A stretch of 64,000 bases of DNA from Ralstonia sp. NFACC01 (lineage in GTDB: Bacteria; Pseudomonadota; Gammaproteobacteria; Burkholderiales; Burkholderiaceae): the NCBI RefSeq assembly GCF_900115545.1, contig NZ_FOWV01000008.1:1-64000 (forward strand), in the 5' to 3' direction. A program made the translations under genes and the position numbers. A model generated the notes under the pieces. It was not told the origin of the DNA, did no database searches, and saw only the letters and a list, made by a program, of their open reading frames with translations. Every line of letters starts with the position of its first letter. Positions within the stretch are counted from its first letter, which is position 1. Positions 60,280 through 64,000 of this stretch are shown piece after piece.

Positions 60280-61053
60280 ATGCAACGCTTCTCGTTGCGC
60301 GCGCACGTGCGCGCCATTGGTCTGGTCGCTGCGCTGTCGCTGGGTTTGGCAGCGCCCGCACATGCGGCGGACCTGGTTGTTTCGGCGGCCGCCAGCCTGA
60401 CCAACGCCTTCAAGACGATCGCGCAGCAGTACGAAGTGCTGCACCCGGATACCAAGGTCGTGCTCAACTTCGGCGCGTCCGACGTGCTGATGCAGCAGAT
60501 CGTGAAGGGCGCCCCCGCTGACGTGTTTGCCTCCGCCGATCAGGAGGCGATGAACAAGGCCGTGGCCGAGAAAGTCATCAAGGCCGAGACGCGCCACGAC
60601 TTTGTTGCCAACCAGCTCGTGCTGATCGTGCCCGCCACGGGCACGGTGCCCGTGCATGCGCTGGCCGATCTCATGAGGCCCGACGTGAAGCGTGTGGCGA
60701 TCGGGAATCCGGCGTCGGTGCCGGTGGGCCGCTATGCCAAGCGTGCGCTGGAAGCGGCCAAACTGTGGGAGCCGGTGGAGGCCAAGGCGGTGCTGGCGCA
60801 GAACGTGCGGCAGGCGCTGGACTATGTGTCGCGCGGCGAGGTTGAGGCCGGCCTGGTGTTCTCCACCGATGCCGCCATCGCCGCCGACAAGGTGAAGGTG
60901 GCGAGCCCCGTGCCGCTGAATGTACCGCTCACGTACCCGATCGCTGTGACCTCGGGCACGAAGCAGCCGCAACCGGCGGCCGACTTCGTGGCGTATGTGT
61001 TGTCGCCCCCCGGCCAGGCGGTGCTGGCCAAGTACGGTTTTCTGAAACCTTGA
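60280..61053 (+). CDS. modA: Molybdate-binding periplasmic protein ModA
   Basis: 257 aa from the ATG at 60280. Signal peptide ending ...APAHA near residue 27; mature start ADLVVSAAASLTNAFKTIAQ with the conserved Ser residues of ModA, then FGASDVLMQQIVKGAPADVF and IGNPASVPVGRYAKRALE. It binds molybdate or tungstate in the periplasm for an ABC importer. No modB or modC follows: the next gene is convergent and its stop codon abuts this one (TGATTA). A ModE-like site upstream supports molybdate control. Confidence 0.92.
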   Translation: MQRFSLRAHVRAIGLVAALSLGLAAPAHAADLVVSAAASLTNAFKTIAQQYEVLHPDTKVVLNFGASDVLMQQIVKGAPADVFASADQEAMNKAVAEKVIKAETRHDFVANQLVLIVPATGTVPVHALADLMRPDVKRVAIGNPASVPVGRYAKRALEAAKLWEPVEAKAVLAQNVRQALDYVSRGEVEAGLVFSTDAAIAADKVKVASPVPLNVPLTYPIAVTSGTKQPQPAADFVAYVLSPPGQAVLAKYGFLKP

Positions 61054-62352
61054 TTACGCGGTAGCCGGTTGGCCCGCGCGCTCGGCATCTTGCTTGGGCG
61101 TGCGGTGAATGCGCAGCACGAGGAAGGCGCCAGCCACGCACAGCCCGCCCGAAATCATGGAAGCGAGCGTGTAGTTGCCCAGCGAGGCGCGCATCATGCC
61201 CGCACCCAGCGTGGCGAATGCCGCGCCCAATTGATGCCCCGCGACGATCCAGCCGAACACGATGGGCGCTGCGGCCTTGCCAAACACGTCGTTGGTCAGG
61301 CGCACGGTGGGCGGTACGGTGGCAATCCAATCCAGGCCGTAGAAGATCGCGAACACCGGCAGGCCGAAGAACTCGAAGCCGAACGCATACGGCAGGTAGA
61401 TCAGCGACAGCCCGCGCAGGCCGTAGTACCAGAACAGGAGCACGCGGCTGTTGTAGCGGTCGGACAGCCAACCCGACAGCGTGGTGCCCACCAGATCGAA
61501 AATCCCCATCGCGGCAAGCAGGCTCGCGCCCTTCACTTCAGAGAACCCGTGGTCTGCGCACATGGCGATGAAGTGCGTGCCGATGTAGCCGTTGGTGCTC
61601 GCACCGCAGATGAAGAAGCTGGCAAACAGCAACCAGAAATCGCGCTTGCGTGCGGCCTGCACGAGCGTTCGCATGGCGAGGACGATGGGGTTGGCGCGGG
61701 GGCCTTGATCGACTTCCGGCGCATCGGCGGGTTCGCCATAGGTGCGCAGACCGACGCTCTTGGGCGATTCCGGCAGCAGCAGCCACACGACCGGCAACAG
61801 CAGCGCCAGCGCGCCGGCCACGATCAGCACCACCGGGCGCCAGCCGTAGCTCTCGACCACTGCGGCCATCATCGGCAGGAACACGAGCTGCCCCGTGGCC
61901 GAACTGGCCGTCAAGATGCCCATGGCCAGCCCGCGATGCGAGGTGAACCAGCGATTGACCACCGTTGCGCCCAGCGTGATGGCGGCCACACCCGTGCCGC
62001 CGCCCACCATCACGCCCCACAGCAGCACCATCTGCCACGGCTCGTGCATCATCGCCGAGAGTGCCGTGCCCGACACCAGCACCGCCAGCGCACCGAGCAC
62101 CGTGGGGCGGATGCCGAAATACTGCATCGACGCCGCTGCAAACGGCCCCGTCAGCCCATACAGGGCAATACCGATCGAGATGGCCAGCGAGATCGTGCTG
62201 CGGCTCCAGCCGAATTCGTGCTCGAGCGGCAGCATCATCACGCTGGGCGTGGCGCGCGTGCCGGCCGCGCATAGCAGGATCAGGAACACCACCGCCAGCG
62301 CAAGCCAGCTGTAGTGGAAACGTGGGGCGATGAGGCGGGCAAGTCGCTGCAT
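61054..62352 (-). CDS. MFS transporter (OxlT/MCT-like)
   Basis: 432 aa with twelve predicted membrane helices; it begins with HYSWLALAVVFLILLCAAGT. The region TLGATVVNRWFTSHRGLAMG near 130 and LLPESPKSVG near 190 are typical of the oxalate/monocarboxylate-type MFS subgroup. The substrate is unknown. It is divergent from a TetR gene, with two 16-bp palindromes in between, so induction by a TetR ligand is likely. Confidence 0.82.
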   Translation of the reverse strand: MQRLARLIAPRFHYSWLALAVVFLILLCAAGTRATPSVMMLPLEHEFGWSRSTISLAISIGIALYGLTGPFAAASMQYFGIRPTVLGALAVLVSGTALSAMMHEPWQMVLLWGVMVGGGTGVAAITLGATVVNRWFTSHRGLAMGILTASSATGQLVFLPMMAAVVESYGWRPVVLIVAGALALLLPVVWLLLPESPKSVGLRTYGEPADAPEVDQGPRANPIVLAMRTLVQAARKRDFWLLFASFFICGASTNGYIGTHFIAMCADHGFSEVKGASLLAAMGIFDLVGTTLSGWLSDRYNSRVLLFWYYGLRGLSLIYLPYAFGFEFFGLPVFAIFYGLDWIATVPPTVRLTNDVFGKAAAPIVFGWIVAGHQLGAAFATLGAGMMRASLGNYTLASMISGGLCVAGAFLVLRIHRTPKQDAERAGQPATA

Positions 62353-62407
62353 GGGCTGTCCGATTCTTTCGATTCTTGATTCTTGTTGGGGCGATAATAT
62401 CGCATTC

Positions 62408-62457
62408 GTTACCGGTCGGTAACAACGTGGTTGCGATAGTAGGTACCGATCGGTAAC
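62408..62457. promoter_or_regulatory. Twin TetR operators
   Basis: Two near-identical palindromes, GTTACCGGTCGGTAAC (62408-62423) and GGTACCGATCGGTAAC (62442-62457), lie 34 bases apart in the divergent MFS/TetR promoter region. Confidence 0.8.
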
Positions 62458-62531
62458 ATGTCAAGCAGCCTTCGAATGACACCGGCGTGGCTGGGGGTTT
62501 GTGCCCCCACCGCGCTTGCAGGAGCAACACC

Positions 62532-63191
62532 ATGGCCACTCTTAACCGCCGCGGCCCGCGCGCGCTGTCCACCGTTGATCAACCCAAGCCGACGCCGCGT
62601 CGCATCAGCGGCGAGGATGCCCACGCGAGCCTGCTCGAGGCAGCTCGTCAACTGTTTTACTACGAAGGCGTGCGGGCCGTGGGCGTCGAGGCCGTGGTGG
62701 AGAAGGCGGGCGTCAACAAGATGAGCCTGTACCGCCAGTTCAAGTCGAAGGACGATCTCGTCATCGCTTACCTGGAGCGCAGCGACGAGAGCTTCTGGGG
62801 CTACTTCAACGCGAGCGTGGCCAAGCACCCGGACGACGCGCGCGCGCAACTGCTGCAGTTCTTCATCGATGTCTCCGAACGCGCTTCGCGCCCCGGCTAC
62901 CGGGGCTGCCCGTTTGTGAATGTGGCGGCGGAGTTCCCGGACCCGACGCATCCGGCGCGGCAGTTTGTCCAGCGCAACAAGGCGCTGCTGCTCACCCGCC
63001 TGCGTGACCGCGCCCAAGCCGCTGGTGCGACCGATCCCGATGCGCTGGCCGACGACTTGGCCTTCCTGATCGAAGGCGCCTACGCCGCCAGCCAGACCTT
63101 CGGCACCGATGCACCGCGCCTCATCAAGAGCCTGCCGCGCACGGCACGCGTGTTGCTCGACTCGGCTATCCCCGCGCGCAAACCGGACTGA
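62532..63191 (+). CDS. TetR-family regulator
   Basis: 219 aa from the ATG at 62532, preceded by AGGAG. The TetR helix-turn-helix spans about 30-80 (SLLEAARQLFYYEGVRAVGV, then AGVNKMSLYRQFKSKDDLV). The C-terminal ligand domain includes GYRGCPFVNVAAEFPDPTHP, a pattern common in TetR proteins that respond to small organic compounds. Likely a repressor of itself and the divergent MFS gene through the twin palindromes. Confidence 0.9.
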   Translation: MATLNRRGPRALSTVDQPKPTPRRISGEDAHASLLEAARQLFYYEGVRAVGVEAVVEKAGVNKMSLYRQFKSKDDLVIAYLERSDESFWGYFNASVAKHPDDARAQLLQFFIDVSERASRPGYRGCPFVNVAAEFPDPTHPARQFVQRNKALLLTRLRDRAQAAGATDPDALADDLAFLIEGAYAASQTFGTDAPRLIKSLPRTARVLLDSAIPARKPD

Positions 63192-63284
63192 TGTTGTAGC
63201 GCACTCACGCACACGAAACATGGGCGCGCGGGTGTCGTGCGATGCCGCTACACTCGCTGGCATTGTTGCTTCGGCCGCACCTTG

Positions 63285-64000
63285 ATGACGCCTAACCAAG
63301 TCCCGCTTTCTCCCGTTCGTACAGCGCCCGCTACGCCGCTGACCTTGCCGGCCGCGTTGTCGCAGGCGCAACGCGCGCTCGATCGCATCGTGCTCGGCAA
63401 GCCGCTGCAGATCCGCCTGGCGCTGGCGTGTCTGCTGGCCCGCGGGCATCTGCTGCTGGAAGACCTGCCGGGCGTGGGCAAGACCACGCTGGCGCATGCG
63501 CTGGCCCGCACGCTCGGCCTGCAATATCAGCGCGTGCAGTTCACGAGCGACTTGCTGCCGACTGACCTGATCGGCGTGTCGATCTACGTGAAAGAAAAGG
63601 GCGCCTTCGAATTCCACCCGGGGCCGCTGTTCGCGCAGGTTGTGCTGGCGGACGAGATCAACCGCGCCACGCCCAAGGCGCAAAGCGCACTGCTCGAAGC
63701 CATGGCCGAAGGGCAGGTCACGCATGACGGGGCGACGTATCCGCTGCCCGAGCCGTTCTTCGTGATTGCCACGCAGAACCCGCTGAACCAGATCGGCACG
63801 CATCCGCTGCCGGAATCGCAGTTGGATCGCTTTACGATGCGGCTGTCGCTGGGTTACCCCGATCAAAGTTCGGAACGTGCGCTGTACCTCGGCGGCGGTG
63901 CGCCGCAAGACATCGAGCCGGTGCTGACCGCCGCGCAGGTCATCGCCTTGCAGACTGCCGCCGATGCCGTCCACGTGGCGCCGGCGCTGGTCGACTACGT
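63285..64000 (+). CDS. MoxR-family AAA+ ATPase, N-terminal part
   Basis: Open from the ATG at 63285 to the window end (238 codons), so the C-terminus is missing. Walker A is LLEDLPGVGKTTLAHALA (about 57-74), Walker B VVLADEINRATPKAQSALLE (about 125-144), and sensor 1 FFVIATQNPLNQIGTHPLPE (about 165-184), all standard for MoxR ATPases. These act as chaperones for maturation of protein complexes and usually precede genes for a DUF58 and VWA-domain proteins, which would lie beyond the window. Confidence 0.95.
   Translation, partial: MTPNQVPLSPVRTAPATPLTLPAALSQAQRALDRIVLGKPLQIRLALACLLARGHLLLEDLPGVGKTTLAHALARTLGLQYQRVQFTSDLLPTDLIGVSIYVKEKGAFEFHPGPLFAQVVLADEINRATPKAQSALLEAMAEGQVTHDGATYPLPEPFFVIATQNPLNQIGTHPLPESQLDRFTMRLSLGYPDQSSERALYLGGGAPQDIEPVLTAAQVIALQTAADAVHVAPALVDY

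Noticed and set aside
62409-63974. 521-codon minus-strand frame across the TetR and MoxR genes
   Set aside because: Both plus-strand genes show full family motifs (TetR helix-turn-helix; Walker A, Walker B, sensor 1), so this frame is a shadow.
1-64000. tRNA, rRNA, CRISPR arrays and insertion sequences
   Set aside because: Looked for throughout; no cloverleaf, no regular spaced repeats and no transposase motif that I could support.

Overview
The window looks like a high-GC betaproteobacterium of the family Burkholderiaceae, most likely a Ralstonia. The strongest reasons are a group 2 (Hrp2) type III secretion system (T3SS) laid out as in Ralstonia solanacearum, a PopA-like harpin, an AraC-type HrpB regulator, and promoters carrying the Ralstonia hrpII box (TTCG-N16-TTCG). 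The species cannot be decided from the sequence alone.

Layout. 1-2637: the end of a molybdopterin oxidoreductase gene and an NHL-repeat lipoprotein. 2638-7270: a FimV-like LysM protein and a lytic transglycosylase, divergent from a leucine-rich-repeat (LRR) protein with an IpaH/NEL-like C-terminus; both directions have a hrpII box. 7423-19740: two giant secreted-protein candidates (1332 and 1240 aa), each behind a small related chaperone gene with its own hrpII box. They bracket a regulatory block that matches prhI, prhR, prhJ and hrpG. 19918-29112 (minus strand): hpaB, two related pilin-like genes, and hrcD, an hpaA-like gene, hrcS, hrcR, hrcQ, hpaP, hrcV and hrcU. 29459-38636 (plus strand): hrpK, hrpJ, hrcJ, hrpH, hrpF, hrcN, hrpD, hrcT, then hrpB and the secretin gene hrcC. 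39111-46000: popB-position and popA genes, the FecA-like receptor prhA, and a SET-domain protein with a hrpII box.

46522-64000 is mostly non-T3SS. It holds a chemotaxis receptor, a 2-oxoglutarate dehydrogenase E1 paralogue facing a KgtP-like 2-oxoglutarate permease, an MFS exporter, GntR, HxlR, GNAT, VOC and LysR genes, a four-gene roadblock/small-GTPase operon, modA with a ModE-like site, an MFS/TetR divergent pair with twin operators, and the start of a MoxR ATPase gene.

How it works together (established for R. solanacearum, inferred here): the outer membrane receptor PrhA signals through PrhR to the sigma factor PrhI, then PrhJ and HrpG, which switch on HrpB. HrpB then activates hrpII-box promoters. 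I found nine such boxes upstream of T3SS-associated transcription units, each with a YANNNT hexamer 30-34 bases downstream. This ties the apparatus, pilin, harpin, both giant proteins, the LRR protein and the SET protein into one predicted regulon. Every member of that signalling chain is encoded in the window. No HrpF/PopF/NolX-type translocon gene was seen.
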